From Phenylobacterium sp. Root1290 (GTDB lineage Bacteria > Pseudomonadota > Alphaproteobacteria > Caulobacterales > Caulobacteraceae), in NCBI RefSeq assembly GCF_001425305.1, contig NZ_LMEE01000003.1, positions 1 to 64,000 of the forward strand: a stretch of DNA of 64,000 bases. The letters are read 5' to 3'. Under the pieces are notes generated by a model, which was not told the DNA's origin, did not search any database, and worked only from the letters and a program-made list of their open reading frames with translations. Position 1 is the stretch's first letter. Each line of letters opens with the position of its first letter. Below, piece by piece: positions 56,738 to 64,000 of the stretch. The position numbers and the translations under genes are program-made.

Positions 56738-56766
56738 CGCGTGATGTTCGTGAAATATATTACGCG
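56738..56766. promoter_or_regulatory. Inverted repeat between ilvD and lysR
   Basis: CGCGTGAT (56738-56745) and ATTACGCG (56759-56766) match at 7 of 8 positions with a 13-nt centre. It lies in the divergent promoter region, and a TATATT box falls within it (56756-56761). It is a candidate LysR site. Confidence 0.5.
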
Positions 56767-56796
56767 AGGCGAATTAGGTCGCCTGAGATATCAGAC

Positions 56797-57699
56797 ATGG
56801 ACACGCGCCAGCTTCGGCATTTCAGGGCGGTAGCCGAGACGCTGCATTTCGGCCGCGCGGCTGAGCAGCTCGGCATGACCCAGCCGCCGCTCAGCCAATC
56901 GATCATCGCCTTGGAGCGCGAGCTCGGCGCGCCGCTCTTCGTGCGCACCAAGCGGCAGGTGGCGCTGACTCCGTTCGGCGAGCAGTGGCTGGAGCATGTG
57001 AGGGCGGCGCTGGAGGGGCTGGAGGAACTGCCGGAAACGGCGCGCCAGCTGCGCGACGGCGAGACCGGGCGCCTCGAGTTGTCGTTCGTCAGCACCGCCG
57101 ACTACAGCATCCTGCCGACCCTGGTGCGGCGCTATTCGGCCCTACATCCCGAGGTCGAGATAGCGCTCAGCGAGGCGACCAGCGACCTGCAGATCGCCGC
57201 CCTGCTGGAGGGTCACGGTCACGCGGGGATCGTCATCCCGCCGCCGGGCGGATTGCCGGGCCAGTTGAGCTATCGGCGGCTGCTGGTCGAGCCGCTGGTG
57301 GCCGCCGTGCCGCAGAGCTGGGTCGACGAGGGGCGGCTGGCGCACGAGGGCGGGCGGCTGGCGGCCGACGCGCTGGTCGGGGCGGCGGGCGTGATCTTTC
57401 CGCGGCGCGTGGCGCCGGCCTTCTATGACCTGGCCATCGAGACGCTGAAGTCGCTGACCGGCGGCGCCCGCATCGTGCAGGAGGCGATCCAGATGCAGAC
57501 CATCATCAGCCTGGTCTCGGCGGGGATCGGCGTGGCGCTGGTCCCGGCCTCGCTGCGCCATCTGGCGCGGACGGGCGTGCGCTATATGAGCCTGCCGGGC
57601 GAGGGGCCCTATCTGGAGAGCGGCCTGGTCTGGCGCAGCGACGACGCGACCCCGACCTTGCGGCGGTTCCTGGACGTGGCGCTGCAGCCGTTGGCTTAG
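56797..57699 (+). CDS. LysR family transcriptional regulator (beside ilvD)
   Basis: A 300-residue regulator. The N-terminal helix-turn-helix [40 protein letters not shown] is a classic LysR sequence, and the effector domain runs from about 90 to 295. It begins 103 bp from the divergent ilvD start and may control that gene. It converges on ruvB with a TTAG stop overlap. Its effector is unknown. Confidence 0.93.
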   Translation: MDTRQLRHFRAVAETLHFGRAAEQLGMTQPPLSQSIIALERELGAPLFVRTKRQVALTPFGEQWLEHVRAALEGLEELPETARQLRDGETGRLELSFVSTADYSILPTLVRRYSALHPEVEIALSEATSDLQIAALLEGHGHAGIVIPPPGGLPGQLSYRRLLVEPLVAAVPQSWVDEGRLAHEGGRLAADALVGAAGVIFPRRVAPAFYDLAIETLKSLTGGARIVQEAIQMQTIISLVSAGIGVALVPASLRHLARTGVRYMSLPGEGPYLESGLVWRSDDATPTLRRFLDVALQPLA

Positions 57700-58736
57700 T
57701 CGTCGAACAGGGTCGCCTGGCCGGCGCCGGGCGGTTGCGGCGGCGGGGTCAGGCCCAGGTGGGCGTAGGCCTTGGCGCAGGCGACGCGGCCGCGCGACGT
57801 GCGCTGGATGAAGCCCTGCTGCAGCAGGAACGGCTCGATGACGTCCTCGACGGCGTCCCGGGCCTCGGCGATGGCGTAGGCGATGGTCTCCACCCCGACT
57901 GGCCCGCCGCCGTAGTTGTCGATCATCGCCTGAAGGTAGCGGCGGTCGAGGGCGTCGAGCCCGGCCTGGTCGACGTCGAGCCGCGCCAGGGCGCGGGCGG
58001 CGGCCTTGCCGTCGATCACCTCGACCCCGTCGGCGGAGGCGAAGTCGCGGACCCGGCGCAGCAGGCGGCCGGCGACGCGAGGCGTGCCGCGCGAGCGGGC
58101 GGCGATCTCGCCGGCCCCGTCGGGACTGAGCGACAGGCCCATCTTGGCGGCGGCGCCGGCGAGCACCTTGGAGAGCTCGGCGTGGGTGTAGAACTCCAGC
58201 CGCAGCGGAATGCCGAAACGGTCGCGCAGCGGCGTGGCCAACAGGCCCGCGCGGGTGGTGGCCGCGACCAGGGTGAACGGGGCCAGGTCGATGCGGATCG
58301 AGCGGGCGGACGGCCCCTCGCCGATCACCAAGTCGAGGACGTGGTCCTCCATGGCCGGATAGAGGATCTCCTCGACGTTGGCGGCGAGGCGATGGATCTC
58401 GTCGATGAAGAGGACGTCGCGCGGTTCGAGGTTGGTCAGGATCGCGGCGAGGTCGCCGGCCTTGGCCAGCACCGGGCCGGAGGTGGCGCGGAAGTTCACG
58501 CCGAGCTCGCGGGCGACGATCTGGGCCAGGGTGGTCTTGCCCAGGCCTGGCGGCCCGAACAGAAGCACGTGGTCGAGGGCCTCCTCGCGGGCCTTGGCGG
58601 CCTCGATGAAGACCTTGAGGTTGCCCTTGGCCTGCTCCTGGCCGACGAACTCGGCGAGCGTCTGCGGCCGCAGGGCCTTGTCGTGGACGACCCCGCCCTC
58701 GAAGGGCTGGGCGTCGGGCGAGACGATGCGGGTCAA
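57696..58736 (-). CDS. ruvB: Holliday junction branch migration helicase RuvB
   Basis: A 346-residue AAA+ motor. Walker [13 protein letters not shown] is at about 61-72, Walker B is FIDEIHRL and sensor 1 is VAATTRAG. The C-terminal winged helix contains [20 protein letters not shown] and IQRTSRGR. It drives branch migration with RuvA. The start overlaps the ruvA stop by 4 nt. Confidence 0.98.
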   Translation of the reverse strand: MTRIVSPDAQPFEGGVVHDKALRPQTLAEFVGQEQAKGNLKVFIEAAKAREEALDHVLLFGPPGLGKTTLAQIVARELGVNFRATSGPVLAKAGDLAAILTNLEPRDVLFIDEIHRLAANVEEILYPAMEDHVLDLVIGEGPSARSIRIDLAPFTLVAATTRAGLLATPLRDRFGIPLRLEFYTHAELSKVLAGAAAKMGLSLSPDGAGEIAARSRGTPRVAGRLLRRVRDFASADGVEVIDGKAAARALARLDVDQAGLDALDRRYLQAMIDNYGGGPVGVETIAYAIAEARDAVEDVIEPFLLQQGFIQRTSRGRVACAKAYAHLGLTPPPQPPGAGQATLFDD

Positions 58737-59350
58737 CGCCCCAGCTCCTGCAGGCCGGCCTTGATCAGGGCGGGGATCTCGGCGTCCTCGCCCAGGCGCA
58801 GGGCGGCCTGTTCGATCACGCGGCGGGCGTTGACCTCGGCGACGCCGAGGCCGAGCAGGGCGGCGACCGCCTCGCCGACCGCGCTGGGCGGCGGCGCGGC
58901 GGCGGGGTTCAACGCCTGGGCGTGGAAGGCGGCGACCGGGCTGTCGCTGAGCTGCTTGTCCTTGAGCTCGGTGATCAGGCGCAGGGCGAGCTTGGGGCCG
59001 ACGCCGTTGGCGCGGCCGAGCGCGGCCTTGTCGTCGCGGGCGACGGCGGCGGCGAGGTCGGGCGGGGCGAGCACGTCGAGCACGGCGAGCGCGGCCTTGG
59101 GGCCGACGCCCTGGATGCTCAGCATGGTGACGAAGCAGCGGCGCTCGTCACGGCCGAGGAAGCCGTAGAGCTTCATGCCGTTCGATTCCGACCAGATGCT
59201 CTCGATGTGCAGCACGGTCTCCTCGCCCAGCGCCGGCAGGTGGCCGAGCGCGCGCGAACCGCAGCGCACGACATAGCCGACCCCGGCCACGTCGATCAGG
59301 GCTTCTTCCTCGCCGACCTCGGCGACCAGTCCGCGCAGACGGCCGATCAT
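58733..59350 (-). CDS. ruvA: Holliday junction DNA helicase subunit RuvA
   Basis: A 205-residue protein. The OB-fold N-domain starts [20 protein letters not shown], two helix-hairpin-helix motifs include [18 protein letters not shown] and [17 protein letters not shown], and a C-terminal domain III (about 150-205) binds RuvB. It recognises the Holliday junction. It overlaps ruvC and ruvB by 4 nt each, so all three are coupled. Confidence 0.97.
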   Translation of the reverse strand: MIGRLRGLVAEVGEEEALIDVAGVGYVVRCGSRALGHLPALGEETVLHIESIWSESNGMKLYGFLGRDERRCFVTMLSIQGVGPKAALAVLDVLAPPDLAAAVARDDKAALGRANGVGPKLALRLITELKDKQLSDSPVAAFHAQALNPAAAPPPSAVGEAVAALLGLGVAEVNARRVIEQAALRLGEDAEIPALIKAGLQELGR

Positions 59351-59871
59351 GCGGCGGCTCCGATGCGGCGAAGCTTGCGGTGGTGGGCGTGGGCGATGGC
59401 CACGGCCAGGGCGTCGGCGGCGTCGGCGGTGGTCTTGCCGGCGGTGGGCAACAGGCGCGCGATCATGAAGCCGACCTGGTCCTTCTCGGCCGCGCCGGTG
59501 CCGACCACGGATTTCTTGACCACGGTGGCGGCGTACTCGGCGACCGGCAGCCCGGCGCGGGCCGGGACGATCATCGCCATGGCGCGGGCGTGGCCGAGCT
59601 TGAGGGCGGAGGCGGCGTTGTTGTTCATGAAGGTCTCCTCGACCGCCGCCTCGTGCGGGGCGTGCGTCGCGACGACCTCGCTGATCGCCTCGAACAGCAC
59701 CAGCAGGCGCTCGGCGAACGGCAGGCTGTCCTTGGGGGCGATCACCCCATGGGCGACGTGGGCCAGGCGCGAGCCGTCCACGGCGATCACCCCCCAGCCT
59801 GTGCGGCGCAGGCCGGGATCGAGGCCGAGAATGAGCAAGGGGGCGGGCATGGGAATCGGCGCGTTCGTCAT
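59347..59871 (-). CDS. ruvC: Crossover junction endodeoxyribonuclease RuvC
   Basis: A 174-residue resolvase. Catalytic acids are visible: Asp18 in [13 protein letters not shown], Glu79 in [11 protein letters not shown], and the Asp pair in [17 protein letters not shown]. It cuts Holliday junctions symmetrically. The start is taken as ATG 59871; ATG 59850, closer to the fold, is also possible. It is the first gene of ruvCAB. Confidence 0.96.
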   Translation of the reverse strand: MTNAPIPMPAPLLILGLDPGLRRTGWGVIAVDGSRLAHVAHGVIAPKDSLPFAERLLVLFEAISEVVATHAPHEAAVEETFMNNNAASALKLGHARAMAMIVPARAGLPVAEYAATVVKKSVVGTGAAEKDQVGFMIARLLPTAGKTTADAADALAVAIAHAHHRKLRRIGAAA

Positions 59872-60014
59872 CTGTTCCAACGAGGGATACAGGACGTCGC
59901 CAGGGTTAAGCAAACGTTGAGGCGGAGCTAGGGGAGACGCCCTAGGGGGCCCCAATCGACGGAACTGAGGGCTCGGGCGGCGGGTTGGCTTTTCCGTACA
60001 GGGAAGGACGCGCC

Positions 60015-60215
60015 ATGGACTATCGGCTCTATGTGCTGAACTCCGCGGGCAAGTTCGCGGACGTCGAGGAATGGGAGTGCGCCTCCGATCAGGCGGCGCT
60101 CGACAAGGCGGCCCATCACCGCCACGCCTTCGGGGCTGAACTCTGGCAGGGCAAGCGCCACCTGAGCACCCTCGCCGGGCCGATCACGGCCGGGGCGGGG
60201 GACCGAGCTGCTTAG
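60015..60215 (+). CDS. Small conserved protein, unknown function
   Basis: A 66-residue soluble protein starting MDYRLYVLNSAGKFADVEEW, with a central helix SDQAALDKAAHHRHAFGAEL and a closing LWQGKRHLSTL. This pattern occurs in short uncharacterised alphaproteobacterial proteins, but I cannot name a family. GGGAAGG lies 7 nt before the start. Its stop interlocks with that of the site-2 protease. Confidence 0.7.
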   Translation: MDYRLYVLNSAGKFADVEEWECASDQAALDKAAHHRHAFGAELWQGKRHLSTLAGPITAGAGDRAA

Positions 60216-61003
60216 GACTGCCAGAACCGGAAGGCCTCCCAGCCGGCCTGGATCAGTTCGCGGGGCAGGCCGGCGATGTCCGTCAGCATCAGGGCGGGCG
60301 CGAAGATGATCGCCGAGGCGCCCGGCAGCAGGAAGATCAGCAGGAAGAGGCCGACCATGGCGAATCCCTCGACCTTGCGCAGCGGCGCGCGCACGGCGTC
60401 GGGCAGGAACGGGCGGATCACGCCGTAGCCGTCCAGGCCTGGGACCGGCAGCAGGTTGAGCACGAACGCCGTCGCCTGCAGGAAGGCCAGGAAGGCGAGC
60501 GCGTCGCAGAGCATGCGCGCGTTCGGGGTCGTCAGGGTGAGCGCCACGACCCAGATCAAGGCGATCAGCACGATCATCACCAGCAGGGTGCCGAGCGGGC
60601 CGGCCAGCGAGGCCAGCGAACGCCACCAGCGGCTGCGCATCAGATCCTCGCGCAGATAGACCGCACCGCCCGGAAAGCCGATGCCGCCGAGCACGACGGC
60701 CAGGATCGGAATGACGATGGAAACCCCGACGTCGACGTACTTCAGCGGATCGAGGGTCAGGTAGCCCTTGGCGCGGATGGTGTGGTCGCCGGCCTTGTGG
60801 GCGATGAAGGCGTGGCCGAACTCGTGGACCATGACCGCCAGGATCCAGCCGAGGATCACGAATACGAAGGTCGCCAGGCGGGCCGCGAACTCCGACGGCG
60901 CCACGGCCAGGAACGCCCCGGAGGCCAGCCAGGCGGCGACCAGGATGAGAGCGTTGGGGCTGATCGCGGGCCGCGCCGCGCCGGTGTCGAAGTCCTGGGT
61001 CAT
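60212..61003 (-). CDS. Site-2 protease family (M50) membrane metallopeptidase
   Basis: A 263-residue membrane protein with about six helices. The zinc motif HEFGHA is at 60-65 and the third-ligand motif NLLPVPGLDGYG at about 174-185. It probably cleaves a membrane-spanning substrate, for example an anti-sigma factor, though no partner is adjacent. There is no PDZ domain. The start overlaps the coaA stop by 4 nt, so it is coupled to coaA. Confidence 0.92.
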   Translation of the reverse strand: MTQDFDTGAARPAISPNALILVAAWLASGAFLAVAPSEFAARLATFVFVILGWILAVMVHEFGHAFIAHKAGDHTIRAKGYLTLDPLKYVDVGVSIVIPILAVVLGGIGFPGGAVYLREDLMRSRWWRSLASLAGPLGTLLVMIVLIALIWVVALTLTTPNARMLCDALAFLAFLQATAFVLNLLPVPGLDGYGVIRPFLPDAVRAPLRKVEGFAMVGLFLLIFLLPGASAIIFAPALMLTDIAGLPRELIQAGWEAFRFWQS

Positions 61004-61701
61004 GGGCGGCTCACGGAGGCGATGGCGTGGTCGGCCGCCTTGGCGACGACGAGGTCGGCGCGGCTGCGGGCGTGGATGATGTGGTCGTGCAGGTTCTTCA
61101 GATTGACCTCGCGCCAGACCATGCGGGCTAGGCCGTCGGTCTGCTCGCGGTCCATGTGACGGAAGCGGGCGTAGAACGAGGCGGGGTCGTGCTCGGCCGC
61201 TTCCCAGAGCTCCAGAAAGCGCGCGACGTACCAGCGCTCAAGGTCGACCTCGTCGGCCTCGAGGTAGATCATCGCGTCGAGCAATGCGGCCGGACCGGTG
61301 TCGGGATGGCGCAGGGTCAGGCCCTCGATGACCAGCACGTCGGGCGGGGCCAGGCGGCGGGTCAGGGCCGGGTCGATGTCGTAGGTCACGTGCGAATAGG
61401 CCGGGAAGTCGGCCGGGCCGCTGCGGACGGCGGTGAGGGCCGCGCGCAGCGCGCCGTGGTCATAAGTCGCCGGGACGCCCTTCTGGCTGAGCAGGCCCTT
61501 GGCTTCCAGCACGGCGTTGGGATGCAGGAAGCCGTCGGTGCAGGCGATCTCCACCGCTGCGCCGTCAGACGCGAGATGGTCGCCCAGCGCCTGGGCGAAG
61601 GTGCTCTTGCCCACAGCCACCGAACCGGTGACGCCGACGATGAACGGGCCGGACGCCGGCCGCAGCGGACGGAGCAGGTCGGCGATGTGGGACAGGCTCA
61701 C
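61000..61701 (-). CDS. coaA: Pantothenate kinase, type I (compact CoaA)
   Basis: A 233-residue kinase that phosphorylates pantothenate, the first committed step to CoA. Walker A GSVAVGKST is at 26-34. Other CoaA blocks are CTDGFLHPNAVLEAKGL, YSHVTYDIDP and VIEGLTL, and the C-terminal NLHDHIIHARSRADLVVAKA. The E. coli enzyme is about 316 residues; the roughly 80 N-terminal residues are missing here, leaving the P-loop core. It may be a full enzyme or an additional paralogue. Confidence 0.82.
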   Translation of the reverse strand: MSLSHIADLLRPLRPASGPFIVGVTGSVAVGKSTFAQALGDHLASDGAAVEIACTDGFLHPNAVLEAKGLLSQKGVPATYDHGALRAALTAVRSGPADFPAYSHVTYDIDPALTRRLAPPDVLVIEGLTLRHPDTGPAALLDAMIYLEADEVDLERWYVARFLELWEAAEHDPASFYARFRHMDREQTDGLARMVWREVNLKNLHDHIIHARSRADLVVAKAADHAIASVSRP

Positions 61702-61728
61702 GGGCGGGCTCGCGGATACGGAGCGCGA

Positions 61729-62208
61729 CTATAGGGGCAGGCCCGCGACCTTGGCGAGGTTGGGCTTGGGAATGGCGGACACGAAGGCGCCCTGGGCGTT
61801 GGCCTTGTCGCGGGCCAGTTCGGCCCAGGCGGCGGCGAAGCCGGTGGGGCTGGCCTTGCTGGGAGCGGCGATGGCGAAGGCGGGCTGGCGGCCGGCGAGG
61901 GCGGCGGTGAGCGCCGCCCAGAGGTCGAGGTTCTCGGCCGGGGCGTCCTCGCCCTGCGGCGGGCGGCCGGCGGCGATCAGGGCGGCGGTGCGGGCGACGA
62001 CGGCGTTGTCGATCTGGATGGCCACCGCCCCCTTCGGCAGGTCCTTGAGCGCCGCCACCAGGGCGGCCAGGGCGATGCGTTCGGGCGTGGTGTAGCGCTC
62101 GCCGCCGGCATGGCCGGACGCGGCCTTGTCATGGCAGCGGACATAGGCCCAGCCGCCGCACTTGAAGGCCTCGTGATAGCTGGTCTGAATCCAGATGGCG
62201 CTGCTCAT
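61729..62208 (-). CDS. RNase HI-like protein lacking most catalytic acids
   Basis: A 159-residue protein that aligns by eye with RNase HI. GGWAYV corresponds to the GGYGAI strand, TTPERIALAALVAALKDL to TTNNRMELMAAIVALEAL, AIQIDNAVVARTAAL to the STDSQYV region, and LDLWAALTAAL to VDLWQRL. Of the four E. coli catalytic acids only Asp70 (here Asp67) remains. Asp10, Glu48 and Asp134 are Thr9, Ala46 and Ala129. It may bind RNA-DNA hybrids without cutting, or be decaying. It lies 28 nt upstream of coaA on the same strand. Confidence 0.6.
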   Translation of the reverse strand: MSSAIWIQTSYHEAFKCGGWAYVRCHDKAASGHAGGERYTTPERIALAALVAALKDLPKGAVAIQIDNAVVARTAALIAAGRPPQGEDAPAENLDLWAALTAALAGRQPAFAIAAPSKASPTGFAAAWAELARDKANAQGAFVSAIPKPNLAKVAGLPL

Positions 62209-62269
62209 GCCGGCGCTCTAGCAGTTTGCGCGACGGCGTGCATGATCGCTCGACCAGAGAGAGCAAATC

Positions 62270-62701
62270 ATGCCGGCCACCACCAACAACACCAGCGTCG
62301 AGAAACTGAACCAGGCCAACGAGGGCAAGCTGCCCGGGCACCTGGGACTGGTGATCACCGAGGTCAGCGACGGCAAGGTCGTCGGACGGTTGAAGGTGCG
62401 CCAGGACCTGGTGGCCCACACGGGCTACCTGCTGGCCGGGGCGGTGCTGTCGGTGGCCGATATCCTTTGCGCGTATGGCGTCTCGACCGCCTGGCCGGAC
62501 GGGGCCAACGGGTTCACCACCGCCGAGGTTAAGGCCAACTTCGTCGGCACGCTGCGCGACGGCGAGGCGATCTGCACGGCCAGCCTGCTGCACGGCGGGC
62601 GCACCACCCAGGTCTGGGACGCCAAGGTCGAGGACGCGGCCACCGGCAAGCTGATGGCCGCCTTCCGCTGCACCCAGATCATCCTCTATCCGCGGGCCTA
62701 G
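62270..62701 (+). CDS. PaaI-type hotdog-fold thioesterase
   Basis: A 143-residue thioesterase. The core motif HTGYLLAGAVLSVADILCAYG (about 46-66) is the active-site helix region of the PaaI family, preceded by HLGLVITEVSDGKVVG. EVKANFVGTLRDGEAI and RTTQVWDAKVED are the usual strands. It probably hydrolyses an aryl- or acyl-CoA. The ATG at 62270 follows AGAGAG. Confidence 0.92.
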   Translation: MPATTNNTSVEKLNQANEGKLPGHLGLVITEVSDGKVVGRLKVRQDLVAHTGYLLAGAVLSVADILCAYGVSTAWPDGANGFTTAEVKANFVGTLRDGEAICTASLLHGGRTTQVWDAKVEDAATGKLMAAFRCTQIILYPRA

Positions 62702-62746
62702 CGATGCGTCGGTGCTGAGCGCCGTGAGCGGTGGCGAGGTCGCGCC

Positions 62747-64000
62747 CTAGCCCAAGGCGGCGATCGCCTTGAGGGCGAAGGCGACGTCGTCGGGCGTATT
62801 GCGGATGCTGGGCGTCAGCCGGGCGTGGGAGACGCCGTAGGGCGCGTCCGAGCCGATGATCCGCCACTGGCGCAGCCGCGAGACCACGCCGCGCGCCGAC
62901 ATGCCGGCGACGTCGAAGCTGACGATCCCGGCCGACATCTGCGGGCTGATCGGCGTGCGCACGCGCACATGAGGCATGGCCGCCAGGCCGGTCTTGAGCT
63001 GGCTGGCCAGGTCGTGGGTGCGCCTGGCGATGTGCTCCTTGCCGACGCCGAGGTGGAACTGGAAGGCGTCGGTCATCGCCCAGACATGCTCGAAGGCCTT
63101 GAAACCGCCTGGGGTCATTCGCGCCGCGGTGGTGGGGCCGGGATCGAAGCCGCCGATCCAGGCCGAGTAGGCGTTGGAGGCCAGGAAGCTGGGGATGATC
63201 GGGGCCAGCCTCTGGAGCGCCAGGGGCGAGAAGAACACCACGCCGGTGCCGCGCGGCCCGAACAGCCACTTGTGGCAGCCGGCGACCAGCACGTCGCAGC
63301 CAAGCTCCGGCAGGGTGGTGTTCTCGACCCCGAAGCCGTGGACGCCGTCGACGCAGAAGAGGACCTGATCGGCGGGCTGGCGGCCGGCGTTGATCGGTTT
63401 CAGGGCGTCGGCGATGGCTCGGATCGGCAGCTTCAGGCCAGTCGAGGAATGCACCCAGGTCAGGGCCAGGACGCGGGTCGCCGGCGTGATCGCGGCCACC
63501 ACGCGGCGGACGATATCGACGGTGGAGGCGGTCTCGGCCCCGTCGTGCAGAGCGATCTTGCGGACCGTGAAGCCGTTGCGCTGGGCCGACAGCCGGAGCG
63601 ATTCGTGAGTGACGTAGTAGTCGTGGACGCTGGTCAGCACCTCCTGCCCATAGCGCAGGGTCAGGCCGCCATAGAGCAGGCCGATCCCGGAGGTGGTGCT
63701 CTCGCACAGGGCGACATGGTCCGTCGGCACGCCGAAATAGGAGCCGGCGGCCGCCCGCGAGAGGTTCTGGCCGCGCTTGTTGTTCTGCTCCAGATAGGTG
63801 ACCGGGTTGCGGTCGAGCGCCGTTCGATGGCGGGTGATCGCCTCGCGCACGGGCCGGGGGTTCGAGGCGAACAGCATCGCCGAGAGGTCGACTTCGCTCC
63901 AGTCGAGGTCCCATTGCGCGCGAAGCCGGCTCCAGTCGGGAGCGGGGCGCGAGCCCGGCGCCGGCAGCGGCTGCGACTCGGGAAGCGCCGGTTCTTCGTC
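62747..64000 (-). CDS. Class V aminotransferase, isopenicillin-N epimerase-like (5' end beyond window)
   Basis: At least 417 residues are present, and the reading frame is open to the window end, so the true start lies beyond 64000. An ATG at 63877 is unlikely to be the start because upstream codons (DWSRLRAQWDLDWSEVDLSA) look like protein. The PLP fold is clear: CESTTSGIGLLYGG for the phosphate end, VDGVHGFGVEN with the Asp, and AGCHKWLFGPRGTG with the PLP Lys. The Pro-rich piece near the window end suggests a secretion signal linker upstream. The substrate is unknown. Confidence 0.88.
   Translation of the reverse strand, partial: DEEPALPESQPLPAPGSRPAPDWSRLRAQWDLDWSEVDLSAMLFASNPRPVREAITRHRTALDRNPVTYLEQNNKRGQNLSRAAAGSYFGVPTDHVALCESTTSGIGLLYGGLTLRYGQEVLTSVHDYYVTHESLRLSAQRNGFTVRKIALHDGAETASTVDIVRRVVAAITPATRVLALTWVHSSTGLKLPIRAIADALKPINAGRQPADQVLFCVDGVHGFGVENTTLPELGCDVLVAGCHKWLFGPRGTGVVFFSPLALQRLAPIIPSFLASNAYSAWIGGFDPGPTTAARMTPGGFKAFEHVWAMTDAFQFHLGVGKEHIARRTHDLASQLKTGLAAMPHVRVRTPISPQMSAGIVSFDVAGMSARGVVSRLRQWRIIGSDAPYGVSHARLTPSIRNTPDDVAFALKAIAALG

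Overview
The window is one contiguous stretch of a high-GC alphaproteobacterial chromosome, most likely from the order Caulobacterales (a Caulobacter or Phenylobacterium relative). The assignment rests on gene content: a GapR-type nucleoid protein close to a TacA-like sigma-54 response regulator, a TrcR/DUF1013 regulator, two short YdcH/DUF465 proteins, the three-gene (AA/AB/B) proton-translocating transhydrogenase, an aa3-type oxidase subunit IV, and the ruvCAB and tol-pal clusters. There is no insertion sequence, integrase, phage gene or CRISPR array. It reads as core chromosome with small accessory insertions.

Layout. 1-2.7 kb: initiator tRNA with terminator, then a reverse-strand pair made of a TylF-like methyltransferase and a LanC-like cyclase-fold protein with an unusual CCG metal motif, and a small lipoprotein. 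2.7-9.3 kb: trcR, ubiX, two YdcH proteins, a diguanylate cyclase divergent from purE-purK, and motA. 9.3-17.7 kb: MFS pump, MltB-like transglycosylase, rpmJ, HAD phosphatase, a serine hydrolase plus TetR unit with a likely operator, folE, gapR with a coupled unknown gene, and tacA. 17.9-35.5 kb: mainly catabolic and peptide metabolism. It holds a TPR/TolB-like membrane protein, a MarR-controlled monooxygenase operon with a perfect operator palindrome, a PQQ quinohemoprotein dehydrogenase with a hairpin over its ribosome binding site, oligoendopeptidase F, an acyl-CoA dehydrogenase divergent from an acyl-CoA synthetase, and a decayed piece of a GH3 beta-glucosidase.

35.5-48 kb: a coupled pair of amidohydrolases bracketed by two copies of a REP-like inverted repeat (the downstream partner has lost its metal-binding HxH), a thioesterase-hydrolase pair, oxidase subunit IV, two secreted proteins of unknown function, the pntAA-pntAB-pntB operon behind a palindrome-overlapped promoter, and an M23 peptidase. 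48-62 kb, mostly reverse strand: ruvC-ruvA-ruvB, then ilvD, ybgC, tolQ-tolR-tolA-tolB-pal-cpoB and tilS. A lysR gene and ilvD sit between ruvB and ybgC, which usually adjoin in alphaproteobacteria. 60-64 kb: a site-2 protease coupled to a compact CoaA, a degenerate RNase HI-like protein, a hotdog thioesterase and a class V aminotransferase cut by the window end.

Working together: Tol-Pal/CpoB, the MltB-like enzyme and the M23 peptidase serve the envelope; RuvABC resolves recombination junctions; PurE/PurK, FolE, IlvD, CoaA and UbiX supply purines, folate, branched-chain amino acids, CoA and ubiquinone; PntAA/AB/B makes NADPH; TacA, TrcR, GapR and the GGDEF protein are cell-cycle and developmental regulators. 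The most unusual items are the orphan LanC-like CCG protein with its methyltransferase, the GH3 relic, the RNase H-fold protein lacking catalytic acids, the metal-site-less amidohydrolase, and several clean operator-like palindromes. I did not identify a complete new multi-gene system. All calls come from reading the sequence, with no database search.
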